This document shows positions 17,727-25,953 of a stretch of 64,000 nt of DNA, in pieces. Positions within the stretch are counted from its first letter, which is position 1; every line of letters begins with the position of its first letter. The stretch lies in assembly GCF_001639725.1 (NCBI RefSeq), contig NZ_LTAW01000001.1, positions 372,001-436,000 on the forward strand. The letters run 5' to 3'. The notes under the pieces were generated by a model. That model was not told where the DNA came from and did not search any database. It worked only from the letters and a program-made list of their open reading frames with translations. This DNA comes from Marinomonas atlantica (GTDB lineage Bacteria; Pseudomonadota; Gammaproteobacteria; Pseudomonadales; Marinomonadaceae). The position numbers and the translations under genes are program-made.

Positions 17727-18053
17727 TTACCAAGCTTTTGCTTGATGGTAATGTTTCGGTCCACTCCCCGGTTGATCCATCCCCACCATTAAGGTCAGAT
17801 AGTCTTGGCAACATGAAAACTGCATAAAAGATTTTCCAGCGTTATTGGCGTCTTGCTCTGATTGCCAATGCACCAGATCTACCCATTGATCTCCTTCTCC
17901 TTTTAACAATTCGCGCTTTAGGTAACCCTGCTGTTGTTGTAAAAACTCCTGTTCAACTCGTTCTGCTGCCTCAATCACTTGCTCTGATGTAACATGGCTG
18001 GCAACCGTAAAAGGCGCCCATTCAATCGTGATCGTTGTATTTTGGTTTGGCAT
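17727..18053 (-). CDS. Small protein, possibly of the dimeric alpha-beta barrel (ABM-like) type
   Basis: A 108-residue protein starting at the ATG at 18053, behind AGGAGCTTTT; an upstream in-frame extension is unlikely. The order VTSEQVIEAAERVEQEFLQQQQGYLKRELLKGEGDQWVDLVHWQSEQDAN is what antibiotic-biosynthesis-monooxygenase-like folds look like: strand, long helix, GY, strand, W...W. No catalytic residues can be named. It is divergent from a WYL regulator that probably controls it. Confidence 0.65.
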   Translation of the reverse strand: MPNQNTTITIEWAPFTVASHVTSEQVIEAAERVEQEFLQQQQGYLKRELLKGEGDQWVDLVHWQSEQDANNAGKSFMQFSCCQDYLTLMVGMDQPGSGPKHYHQAKAW

Positions 18054-18139
18054 AAAAGCTCCTAATTGTTGGGTTATCTGGTCGTTATTAACCATTGCTG
18101 ATAGGCTATCTGTAAACATGACATAATAAGGCATATTTT

Positions 18140-18877
18140 ATGGGGCGTACCTCTATCTCGATTAAAATGAATCGTCTCAATCAACTGGTAGGTAGGCTTA
18201 AGTCGGGCGATATCTTCACGGCAAGTCAACTCTCCAAAGACTTTGGTGTCAGCCAACGTACACTCATGCGTGATATAGAAGTACTGAAAGAGCAGGGCTA
18301 CCCTATTGAAGCAGAACAGGGAAGAGGAGGAGGTATTCGTCTACATGCCCGTTGGGGGATTGGCAGGCTTGCTCTAAACTACAGAGAGGTGATTGATCTC
18401 TTGTTGGCTCTCGCTATTCTAGACCGCTTAGACTCAGCCTTGTTCTTAACTCATCTAAGTAGTGTAAAAAACAAGCTATTCGCTTCTTTTCCCGACACGC
18501 AACGTCCTCATATACAGCAACTACGACAACGTATAATGGTTGGTTCGACAGCCTCAGAACAGGTGCTTGAAAGCTATCGAAATATGACACATGAAGAAGT
18601 TTCTGACAGTGTTATGGAAGCCTTTGTAGAAAGCCGGTGTGTTGAAATTTCGTATCAGAGAGAAGGTGGTGCGCTCAGCACACGCATTGTGGAAATCCAT
18701 TATTTGTTTTTAAACTGGCCTGTTTGGTATCTCTTCTGTTGGGATCATCTACGCCAAGCGAATCGCACATTTCGTATTGACCGTTTAAGTCACGCACGTT
18801 TGATGGATCAAAGCTTTAGAATCAAACCCTTCGCATTTTTTGATGCTGAATTGCAGCAGATTGCCAAGACACTGTGA
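18140..18877 (+). CDS. WYL-domain transcriptional regulator (YafY-like, copy B)
   Basis: A 245-residue regulator with a winged HTH (FTASQLSKDFGVSQRTLMRDIEVLKEQGYPIEAEQGRGGGIRL). The WYL domain has YLFLNWPVWYLFCWDHLRQANRTFRIDRL. It matches the regulator at 13682 throughout, so they are paralogues. It is divergent from the ABM-like gene, 86 bp apart. Confidence 0.87.
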   Translation: MGRTSISIKMNRLNQLVGRLKSGDIFTASQLSKDFGVSQRTLMRDIEVLKEQGYPIEAEQGRGGGIRLHARWGIGRLALNYREVIDLLLALAILDRLDSALFLTHLSSVKNKLFASFPDTQRPHIQQLRQRIMVGSTASEQVLESYRNMTHEEVSDSVMEAFVESRCVEISYQREGGALSTRIVEIHYLFLNWPVWYLFCWDHLRQANRTFRIDRLSHARLMDQSFRIKPFAFFDAELQQIAKTL

Positions 18878-19011
18878 TTCGCTCAAGTTGTTATTTACAT
18901 TTATAAACATATATTAATTTATTCTAATAAGACTCTCCTAAGCTAAGCATATTAGCGTATTAAACGAACGCTTGTGATCAAACGAATAATTCTTAGAGCA
19001 GGGGTAATGTT

Positions 19012-19464
19012 ATGTCTGAGTTAGGTTATCTTAATAAAGAGCATATTGAAGATAAGTGGGATGACGATTTCATTGGTGATGAACATGAACATGAACATGA
19101 ACATGAACATGAACATGAACATAGGGTCTATGAAAGTGACAAAGGTCAGTACTCAAAAGTAGATGATGACGAAGCAATAGAGCTATTTGAGCATGCAAAT
19201 GTCCTTGGGGGAGATGGTGCTGATAAGTTTGCATTTTCTGTGGGTTCATACGTCAGGGTAATCAACTTTGATGCAGATGAAGGTGATACAGTTATATTTA
19301 ATACAGGTAATCACTTAACAAGTTCTGAAGAGTTAGCGCAGTTTGTAACGAAATTAGAATATGAGAACAACAAGCTTTCCGTTGAATTTGGAGAGTATGG
19401 TTCACTAGAGCTAGTAGGTGTTCAAGCTGACCAAATTAGTTGGGATTTGATTGATGTGATCTAG
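19012..19464 (+). CDS. Acidic protein with (Glu-His)7 repeat and RTX-like motif
   Basis: A 150-residue, very acidic protein of unknown function with no signal peptide. Residues 24-37 are seven Glu-His pairs encoded by a hexanucleotide tandem repeat. Further on, ANVLGGDGADKFAFSVGSYVRVINFDADEGDTVIF resembles the last repeat and C-terminal cap of RTX calcium-binding/type I secreted proteins. It could bind metal through the His-Glu run. It stands alone between a regulator and a long intergenic stretch. The start ATG follows AGCAGGGGTAATGTT. Confidence 0.7.
   Translation: MSELGYLNKEHIEDKWDDDFIGDEHEHEHEHEHEHEHRVYESDKGQYSKVDDDEAIELFEHANVLGGDGADKFAFSVGSYVRVINFDADEGDTVIFNTGNHLTSSEELAQFVTKLEYENNKLSVEFGEYGSLELVGVQADQISWDLIDVI
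19081..19122 (+). repeat. Seven tandem copies of GAACAT
   Basis: A perfect 42-bp hexanucleotide array inside the acidic-protein gene, coding for (Glu-His)7. Unit changes would alter length without breaking the frame. Confidence 0.95.
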
Positions 19465-19876
19465 TCAAATTTGGGAAGAATGGCAAGTAAATTGATGACT
19501 AACTAAGGCCTTAATTTCTCTGATTTAGAGGAGTAGGACGATCGTACTTAGCCGCTTTCGATGTCACCTTGTTCAAAGGAATTAAATTAAGTGACACTTC
19601 CTTAAGGTTGCTTTATTAGGAAACCATAATAAGACGATAGCGGCGTAAATATACATCATTGCTATGCAGAAATTTGTAATGAAATGATCCTATCTAACAA
19701 CGACTATCTTATAGCCTATAAGCGCTTGTCGAAAACATGAGGTGAAAGCCAGTTATAACAAGCGCTATTTTCATGGCTTATAGCCTTACTGTTTAAGTTA
19801 GGCGACTTGTTAAGTTCTCAAAACCACTTTCCTAATATTATAGAGAAAAGTCCTCCCCAAAAAACAGACAAAAAAG
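19465..19876. other. Gene-free stretch with several inverted repeats
   Basis: No convincing coding frame is seen. Short inverted repeats are present: AGCGCTTGT at 19721-19729 with ACAAGCGCT at 19758-19766, and TGTCAC/GTGACA around 19563 and 19591. These could be terminators of the upstream gene or a small RNA. Nothing more specific can be supported. Confidence 0.35.
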
Positions 19877-19921
19877 TTGACAATAGTTTGTTCGATATAT
19901 AGAACGTTCAATATATGGAAC
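19877..19921 (+). promoter_or_regulatory. Promoter with two tandem GTTC-N8-GAAC palindromes
   Basis: TTGACA at 19877-19882 is a consensus -35, with TATAGA at 19898-19903 as the likely -10. Two adjacent 16-bp palindromes follow: GTTCGATATATAGAAC (19890-19905) and GTTCAATATATGGAAC (19906-19921). Their placement over the -10 and probable transcription start suggests autorepression by the XRE regulator encoded downstream. Confidence 0.7.
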
Positions 19922-19938
19922 AACTTTTGAGTCACGCA

Positions 19939-20469
19939 ATGGAAAACCCCAATCTCAGTAGTCTTGGTCACAACCTGAAAACCATGCGCTTAGCACAGGG
20001 CTTATCTCTGTCTCAGCTGGCGAGCAATGCTGGCATTGCCAAGTCTAATTTAAGTCGAATAGAGCAAGGCGAGGGCAACCCAACCATTGAAACTATTTGG
20101 CGCCTAGCGGTGCAACTAAGTGTTCCGTTTGGTGATTTGATTGCTGGGACTCACGAATTCCTAGGGGAAAATGGCATTCAAGTGAAATTGGTCGACCAAG
20201 GCTCGGATGATCCAAGAGTTGATGTCTATTGGATGTCTTGTGCGGCCAATACTAAGAAAATGTCGGAGGCGCATACCAATGGCACGATAGAACAACTGAC
20301 GTTGATCAGTGGCGAACTGTTCGTTGGCCCCAGTGATGCCCTGCAGCGACTTACGGCAGGCGATACTTACACGCTGAATGCAGACCAACCTCATTGCTAC
20401 CAAACGCAAGAGAAGGCCGCCGCACTGATGCTTGTGATTACTTATCCAAATCAAGAGGACGCATCATGA
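19939..20469 (+). CDS. XRE-family regulator with C-terminal cupin
   Basis: A 176-residue repressor-type protein. An XRE helix-turn-helix (LSLSQLASNAGIAKSNLSRIEQGEGNPTIETIWRLAVQL) is followed by a cupin (QLTLISGELFVGPSDALQRLTAGDTYTLNADQPHCYQT), the usual layout of regulators of AzlCD exporters. An ATG at 19915 lies inside an operator and close to the probable transcription start, so the ATG at 19939 is preferred. The stop overlaps the azlC start (ATGA). It probably controls its own operon through the two palindromes upstream. Confidence 0.88.
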   Translation: MENPNLSSLGHNLKTMRLAQGLSLSQLASNAGIAKSNLSRIEQGEGNPTIETIWRLAVQLSVPFGDLIAGTHEFLGENGIQVKLVDQGSDDPRVDVYWMSCAANTKKMSEAHTNGTIEQLTLISGELFVGPSDALQRLTAGDTYTLNADQPHCYQTQEKAAALMLVITYPNQEDAS

Positions 20470-21194
20470 GCACCCCAGCGCAACTACTTTTAAGCAACCC
20501 ATGGAAGCAGGGGGCAAAAGACGCTCTGCCGCTTTTAGGTGGTTATATTCCCGTGGCTGTTTCCTTTGGTTTATTTTCGGTGCAGGCTGGTTTTGGCGTA
20601 TTGGAAACTATTTTAGTGTCAGCGTTTATCTATGCGGGAGCATCTCAATTTCTATTTGTGGCGATGGTGGTGTCCGGTGCGCCTGTCTGGCTTGTCATTG
20701 TCATGACTCTCCTGATTAATTCACGCCATTTGGTCTACGGGCCTAATATTGCGCCGTATTTGCAAAGGGACGTGCGCTGGCTGCCGTTGATGCACTTATT
20801 AACCGATCAAATTTTTGCTTTGACACTGACGCGTATGCCGAATATGACTCCAAGTGATCGCCTGCGCTGGTATGTGAGTGCGGGCGTGATTGCATGGATG
20901 AGTTGGATCTTGGGAACCGCTTTGGGGGCTATTGCAGGAGATGAGCTGATTGAGCGCTGGCCGTTAATAAGCGAAGTGTTACCGTTCGCGCTGCCAGCTT
21001 TGTTTTTAGTGATGGTACTGCCTCGGTGCTCGGATCGCCGTTGGACCATTACCATGGTCATAGCGACCAGTACGGCCATGTTGCTTAAGCTGTTTGGCTT
21101 TCCCAACATAGCCATACCCGCAGCAGCAATTTGCGGTGCATTGGCTTATTATGCCGTTCATCCCAGCCCAACCGATAAAGGGGTGCTTTCATGA
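20466..21194 (+). CDS. azlC: Branched-chain amino-acid exporter, large subunit AzlC
   Basis: A 242-residue inner-membrane protein with the AzlC pattern: GYIPVAVSFGLFSVQAGFG, FIYAGASQFLFVAMVVSG and LINSRHLVYGPNIAPYL. With AzlD it exports branched-chain amino acids or analogues. It starts at the ATGA overlap with the XRE gene and ends in an ATGA overlap with azlD, so all three genes are translationally coupled. Confidence 0.93.
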   Translation: MSTPAQLLLSNPWKQGAKDALPLLGGYIPVAVSFGLFSVQAGFGVLETILVSAFIYAGASQFLFVAMVVSGAPVWLVIVMTLLINSRHLVYGPNIAPYLQRDVRWLPLMHLLTDQIFALTLTRMPNMTPSDRLRWYVSAGVIAWMSWILGTALGAIAGDELIERWPLISEVLPFALPALFLVMVLPRCSDRRWTITMVIATSTAMLLKLFGFPNIAIPAAAICGALAYYAVHPSPTDKGVLS

Positions 21195-21529
21195 GCGGCC
21201 AGACTTGGATGATTCTTCTCAGCATCGCGTTGGGCACCTACTTGATCCGCGCCTTACCTTACGTATGGATGGCGCGAAAACTCAATAAACAAGCATCACA
21301 AGGAAATGTTAGCAGTACTCCTGTTTGGCTGACGATACTTGGTCCGACCATGATAGCCGCTATGTTTGGCACGTCCTTAGTGCCAGTTGAACCGTCTCTA
21401 CTGTCTTGGGTCGCTACCGTGATTGGTTGCGTTGCAACGTATTTTATATGGCGACGCACCCGCTCTATGGGTTACCCCATTGTGGCTGGCGTCTTAGTCT
21501 TTGGTGCGCTGACTGTTTTCTTTGGATAA
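21191..21529 (+). CDS. azlD: AzlD-family exporter, small subunit
   Basis: A 112-residue protein with about four membrane segments and the family phrase GTYLIRALPYVW; PVWLTILGPTMIAAMFGTSLV is the second conserved part. It is the small partner of AzlC. Its start overlaps the azlC stop by four bases. Last gene of the operon. Confidence 0.9.
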   Translation: MSGQTWMILLSIALGTYLIRALPYVWMARKLNKQASQGNVSSTPVWLTILGPTMIAAMFGTSLVPVEPSLLSWVATVIGCVATYFIWRRTRSMGYPIVAGVLVFGALTVFFG

Positions 21530-21662
21530 AGGAATGCGCTGGGAAATCACTGGGGAAGCTTAACTTTGAAAAACAGCCGCCTAGCTCCACTTACGTCTTT
21601 GCGTAGAGTCACGAGTGCTATAGACGCTTCTCAAGGCTTGCTCTGTGTTCGTCTGAATTACT

Positions 21663-23255
21663 TTATTGGTGTGTTTCATTAGACCATTTATTAAGGGTGC
21701 TCTCTAGTAGCGCTAAATTGACTGGCTTACTAATAAAATCGCACATGCCTACGTCGAAACAGCGTTTTTTGTCTTCTTCAAATACGTTTGCAGTGAGCGC
21801 GATGATGGGCACATCATGAAAGGCTTCCATTTGTTTGATCTCAACAGTGGCTTGCAGCCCATCTTTAATTGGCATTTGCATGTCCATAAAGATAAGGTCA
21901 AAGTGACCAGCTTTACATAAATTAATGGCTTCTTCGCCATCTTGAGCGATGGTGATGGTGCCAACTTTCAGCTGCTTAAGAAATCCGTTGAGCACAATTT
22001 GATTGGTTTTATTATCCTCAGCGATCAGTACCGTTAACTGAGAAAAATCAATCCGCTCAGAAGGGTTGTCACTGATTTGTATGGGGCGAGTCGGTTTTTC
22101 GGCTGTGTATTCACTTGTCTCAATAACAAAAAAGAACGTCGACCCTTTGGCAATTTCACTCTCTACTTTGAGTTCAGACCCCATTAAGGTGAGTAATTTG
22201 CTGGCGATAGTTAGCCCCAACCCCGTTCCACCAAATTTTCTTGTAATAGAGGTGTCTGCTTGTGAAAATGCATCGAACAGCTTTGCAGCGTATTCTTGCT
22301 GAATGCCCATTCCTGTATCAGTGACGCTGAACGTAATACTAACGCTTTCTTTCGGTCCCTTTATGATTTCTGCAGCCAAGGTGACTTCGCCTTGATCGGT
22401 GAACTTGATCGCGTTGCCAAGCAAATTCATGAGTACTTGCTTAATTCTTGTCTCATCACCGGTGAAGACAATATCTTTCATTCCAAGCTGGCTCTTGGTC
22501 GATAAGTTAACGCCTTTGGACACGGCGAGCCCTTTAAATAGCAGTTCAAGATCTTTCAATAACTTATTCAACACTACTGGACGATGTTCTAGCTCGATTT
22601 TATCCGCTTCGATCTTACTCAAGTTTAGAATATCATTAATAATCACCAGCAAGCTTTGCCCTGATGAGGAAATAATATCGAGCATTTCTTGTTGTGAGCC
22701 GGTCAAGGGTGTATTCGATAATTGTGTTGCCATGCCTAATATGCCGTTCATTGGCGTACGTATCTCATGGCTCATATTCGCTAAGAATTCAGATTTCATT
22801 TTAGAGGTTCGTGCAGCCGCTTGAGCCTGCTCACTTAAGCGTGTGTTTTCTTCCTCTCGTTGTTTAAGTACAGAAATAGAGACTTGAAGGGCAGCAGAAC
22901 GAAGCAACTCATCATGACTATCGTGCATGGAAGGATGTACCTGAGATGCGATGCTCGTACTTTGTGCCATACGAACAATGTTCCCAGAAGCACTGACTTC
23001 TTGCTCTACCAAAACAGTCTGACGGTTATTGATATACTCTAAAGGTTTTATGCATTCGCCACGGCCTGCCCATGACAAGTCTAGCGCTCTCTCGGGCAGC
23101 AAACAGGCATCGTAAATTTCTTTGGCACTGATGCCTTTTGTCAAAAGTGGCGCGGCGTCAGAAAATTCCTCGGCGAAGCCTGGCGTCCAGTCGAGCAAAC
23201 ACTGCTGATCATCAAACACGGCAAAGCTACGACTGAAAGGTCGCAACTCATTCAT
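21663..23255 (-). CDS. Cytoplasmic hybrid sensor histidine kinase
   Basis: A 530-residue kinase with no membrane segment. Residues 1-70 look PAS-like (FAVFDDQQCLLDWTPGF). A coiled-coil follows, then HisKA with the phospho-accepting His163 (FLANMSHEIRTPMNGILG), HATPase (NLLGNAIKFTDQG, DTGMGIQQEY, FGGTGLGLTI) and a receiver domain with Asp458 (FMDMQMPIKDG) and FISKP. It overlaps the MetE-like gene by eight bases, so the two are co-expressed. Its output partner is not in the window. Confidence 0.9.
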   Translation of the reverse strand: MNELRPFSRSFAVFDDQQCLLDWTPGFAEEFSDAAPLLTKGISAKEIYDACLLPERALDLSWAGRGECIKPLEYINNRQTVLVEQEVSASGNIVRMAQSTSIASQVHPSMHDSHDELLRSAALQVSISVLKQREEENTRLSEQAQAAARTSKMKSEFLANMSHEIRTPMNGILGMATQLSNTPLTGSQQEMLDIISSSGQSLLVIINDILNLSKIEADKIELEHRPVVLNKLLKDLELLFKGLAVSKGVNLSTKSQLGMKDIVFTGDETRIKQVLMNLLGNAIKFTDQGEVTLAAEIIKGPKESVSITFSVTDTGMGIQQEYAAKLFDAFSQADTSITRKFGGTGLGLTIASKLLTLMGSELKVESEIAKGSTFFFVIETSEYTAEKPTRPIQISDNPSERIDFSQLTVLIAEDNKTNQIVLNGFLKQLKVGTITIAQDGEEAINLCKAGHFDLIFMDMQMPIKDGLQATVEIKQMEAFHDVPIIALTANVFEEDKKRCFDVGMCDFISKPVNLALLESTLNKWSNETHQ

Positions 23256-24339
23256 GCAATACTCCTTGTTTACTTGTTAATTGTTCCGCGGCCATAGCGG
23301 TTCCTAGCACGCGCGCACGAATTTTAGCGAACGCCGTTTCGCGCGTGGTTGAGACATCATCGCAAAAAGGAGAAAAGCCACAGTCGTCCGTAGTGCCCAG
23401 TTGTTCTAAAGGAATATAGCGAGCCGCAAGTAACACTCGTTGGCAGACCTCTTCAGGTGTTTCAATGTTAGGGTCAATGACATCGATCACACCAATAAAG
23501 GCGCGTTGATTCGGTTTTAAATAACGTGCCACGATTTTTAAGGCGCGCTCAGGGTTGGCCTCTCCTGCCATGGCAATGTAAAAATTGCCTGCTTTCAGCT
23601 CAAATAGACTCGGCAGCAGCTCAGCGTAATCTACATCCGCACTGTGGGTCGAATCGTGATCCGCACCAGGGCAGGTATGGATACCAATCAAAGCTCGCTC
23701 TTCCTCACTAAAGCGTGCTAAAACTCGATTATTGAGCTCTATGAAGGCGTTTAATAAACCACCACTTGGGTCGAGTTTGACGGCCAAACGTCCTTCCGTA
23801 AAATCGATTTGCACTTTATAAGCACCGGCCTCAAAGCAACCACGAATTTCTCTTTCCTGTTCATCGACTAAGTCATTTAAAAACTCTTCTCGACTGTAAT
23901 CTGGCAAGCTTTCTGCTGGGTACAACAAGCTTAGAGCAGAGATAGAAATAATAGACTGTTTGAGTGGAAGCGTGGTGAAACGCTTGGCTGTGCTGAACGT
24001 TTTGTAGGCGTTAAGCAAAAAGTGGAATGGGCCAGCTGTAAGACGTGGTAAACGCCGTACATGCCCATCTTGGAAGGGGATTTCGAGACCATCAGGGGCG
24101 AGATTCTTAGCGCCTTCTACAGAGTAAGTGACAAAATTGTGAGTCTTCCGCTGTTCTCCATCACTCAAAATCGGCGACCCAGTCGCTTCGAATGCGCGAA
24201 TGGTCTGCTCAATCGCCTCCTCATACGATGCTTCCATTGCCGCTGAGTCGATCTTACCTTCATCAAACTGCCGTTGCGCCTGCATTAATTCTGGTGATCG
24301 AGGGATGCTTCCGATGGCTTCCGTAGGTAACAACATCAT
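23248..24339 (-). CDS. MetE-like methyltransferase (C-terminal catalytic domain only)
   Basis: A 363-residue protein resembling the zinc-containing catalytic half of cobalamin-independent methionine synthase, without the N-terminal half. The zinc ligands appear present: GIHTCPGADHDSTH (His, Cys), Glu in MAGEANPERA, and Cys in GFSPFCDD. The methyl acceptor or donor may differ from MetE; such short forms occur as stand-alone methyltransferases. The start follows AAGGAG. First gene of a two-gene operon with a hybrid kinase, an unusual pairing. Confidence 0.82.
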   Translation of the reverse strand: MMLLPTEAIGSIPRSPELMQAQRQFDEGKIDSAAMEASYEEAIEQTIRAFEATGSPILSDGEQRKTHNFVTYSVEGAKNLAPDGLEIPFQDGHVRRLPRLTAGPFHFLLNAYKTFSTAKRFTTLPLKQSIISISALSLLYPAESLPDYSREEFLNDLVDEQEREIRGCFEAGAYKVQIDFTEGRLAVKLDPSGGLLNAFIELNNRVLARFSEEERALIGIHTCPGADHDSTHSADVDYAELLPSLFELKAGNFYIAMAGEANPERALKIVARYLKPNQRAFIGVIDVIDPNIETPEEVCQRVLLAARYIPLEQLGTTDDCGFSPFCDDVSTTRETAFAKIRARVLGTAMAAEQLTSKQGVLHE

Positions 24340-24607
24340 TGTTTACTCTCCTTATAAATACCCAAATATCCAAGCAACATTCAAACTACCTTTATATAAA
24401 TAGCAGTGTAGACCATTCTTTTATTATGGAGAAAGAAATAAGCCTTCATGTTTAAAAGCACTTTGAATTAAGAGGTAGGTGAATAGTTGATTTTTGTGGA
24501 CAAGTAATCCAATAAGATAGCCGTATCGGCTCTTAAAAAGAGCGTCTTTTGAAAGGGTCGCGAGCGCTTTGTTGTGTTGTGATTAGGTAAAATTATTGGG
24601 AGGGCTG

Positions 24608-25141
24608 CTAAGTGGTAGTTTTGCGCACCACTACATTGTTGTTCACGTCTTTCGATGTTCGTATTAGGTCATCCCCTGCAATCGCTTTGGCAGATTTGGC
24701 CAAACGGTCGTATAAAACAACGTTTACGGATGCCGCTAAATTCATGCATCCGACAGTGGGCACAAACACGACATGATCGGCAGCATCCACTACACTTTGG
24801 GCGATGGTTCCATCTTCTGGGCCGAAGATGTAGAGCGCTTTATCGGGGTGAGAAAACGCGGGTAATGGCGTAGCGCCAGGAATTAAGTCAACGCAGACGA
24901 TTTGAGTGTCGTCGTCAACGGCATCACAAAAATTGAGCGCTGCCAAACTATCAAGGTGCAGTAGCGGGATGGCATTAGACACCTTTTTGGTGTCGGTGGA
25001 CATTTTCATAGCACGGTCGTAACGTGCTCCCGAATACAGCACTTTATCAACTTGATAGCAGCCTGCTGCCCGCATAACGGAACCGACATTCTCGGTACTC
25101 TTTGGATTGGTTAATCCGATGGTGACAAATTCGGTTCTCAT
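24608..25141 (-). CDS. TrmH/SpoU-family RNA methyltransferase
   Basis: A 177-residue SPOUT enzyme that should methylate a tRNA or rRNA nucleotide using AdoMet. Motif 1 is TNPKSTENVGSVMRAAGCYQ, motif 2 is ALYIFGPEDGTI, and motif 3 is FVPTVGCMNLAASVNVVLYDRLAK, forming the trefoil-knot AdoMet site. The start ATG at 25141 is chosen because the family N-terminus (FVTIGL) begins there. The target base is unknown. Confidence 0.85.
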   Translation of the reverse strand: MRTEFVTIGLTNPKSTENVGSVMRAAGCYQVDKVLYSGARYDRAMKMSTDTKKVSNAIPLLHLDSLAALNFCDAVDDDTQIVCVDLIPGATPLPAFSHPDKALYIFGPEDGTIAQSVVDAADHVVFVPTVGCMNLAASVNVVLYDRLAKSAKAIAGDDLIRTSKDVNNNVVVRKTTT

Positions 25142-25289
25142 GACTGTTGTTCTACGTCTGAAAGTTAAAGTAGATGCACATAATACCATTTCTTGGAAAT
25201 TAGGGGCAGATATCGAAATATCTACGCTAAATACTCGACAATGGCGTTATTTATCTTTCAAAGAAAATCAACATGTGGGTTTTGTCGAC

Positions 25290-25850
25290 CTATTGAGTTG
25301 CAACCTTGGCATTCGTGGTCTCTATAGCATCGCTGTTTATCACTGTAGCGTATTCCCCATCTAAATTAGCGAGGGATATGGCGTGTACTTCGTCTGCACT
25401 GCGTGGTGTGCCGAAGTAGTCGTGCTTGGCGAAGGTAAAGCATGCGTCCGCCACGACCCAAACCTTATAGCCAAGGTTCCCGCCTGTTCTGGCAGTGGCC
25501 TCAATGGAGTTATTGGTAGCGACGCCGACAATGATCAATTCATCACTGCCAAGTTGAGTGAGAGTTTCAGCAAGCCGATTGTTGGTAAAAGCGCACGGCA
25601 CTGATTTTTCCAATAACGTCTCATCGCCAACTGGCTGAAATGCCGCTTTCAACATGAAGCCGGCTTCATGGGGCCAGAACACCGAATCTGGCTCAGTAGA
25701 GCGGTGAATAACATGCACCACAGGCCAGCCTTGTTTGCGCCACTTTGCTAACAGTTTCAACATAACGCGCTCAGCATCGGGGTTATTACGTGCACCCAGC
25801 TTTGGATGATCGATGCCTTCTTGTTGATCAATAATGATAAGTGTCTGCAT
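25290..25850 (-). CDS. Isochorismatase-family hydrolase with Ser at the nucleophile position
   Basis: A 186-residue alpha/beta hydrolase. The Asp of the usual triad is Asp8 (LIIIDQQEG) and the Lys is Lys82 (LEKSVPCAF). The nucleophile segment reads VGVATNNSIEATARTGGNLG, with Ser115 where cysteine hydrolases have Cys. This TNNS variant is seen in a subgroup annotated as cysteine hydrolases. It may therefore use another chemistry or be a binding protein. No operon partner. Confidence 0.83.
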   Translation of the reverse strand: MQTLIIIDQQEGIDHPKLGARNNPDAERVMLKLLAKWRKQGWPVVHVIHRSTEPDSVFWPHEAGFMLKAAFQPVGDETLLEKSVPCAFTNNRLAETLTQLGSDELIIVGVATNNSIEATARTGGNLGYKVWVVADACFTFAKHDYFGTPRSADEVHAISLANLDGEYATVINSDAIETTNAKVATQ

Positions 25851-25873
25851 AGGAGCTGGCCGTGTTAGAGGAT

Positions 25874-25902
25874 CTGTGGATAAATTTAACGTGTATCCAC
25901 AG
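25874..25902. terminator. Hairpin after the SDR gene, with DnaA-box-like arms
   Basis: CTGTGGATA and TATCCACAG form a perfect 9-bp stem with an 11-base loop in the short gap between two minus-strand genes. It may be a weak terminator. The left arm contains TGTGGATAA, which equals the DnaA-box consensus on the other strand. Confidence 0.35.
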
Positions 25903-25953
25903 ACGTGTTAAATATTTTTTGAAGCAGTGGGACATTTCAGATCAACCATCCCT

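Noticed and set aside
19081-19122. Tandem repeat as a possible CRISPR-like array
   Set aside because: Units are 6 bp with no spacers and lie inside a coding frame.
19712-19815. Possible integron attC-like site (TAACAAGCGC ... GTTAGGC ... CTTGTTAA)
   Set aside because: Imperfect arms can be drawn, but the R''/R' core sequences do not pair properly, and no integrase or cassette array is nearby. Kept only as inverted repeats in a gene-free stretch.
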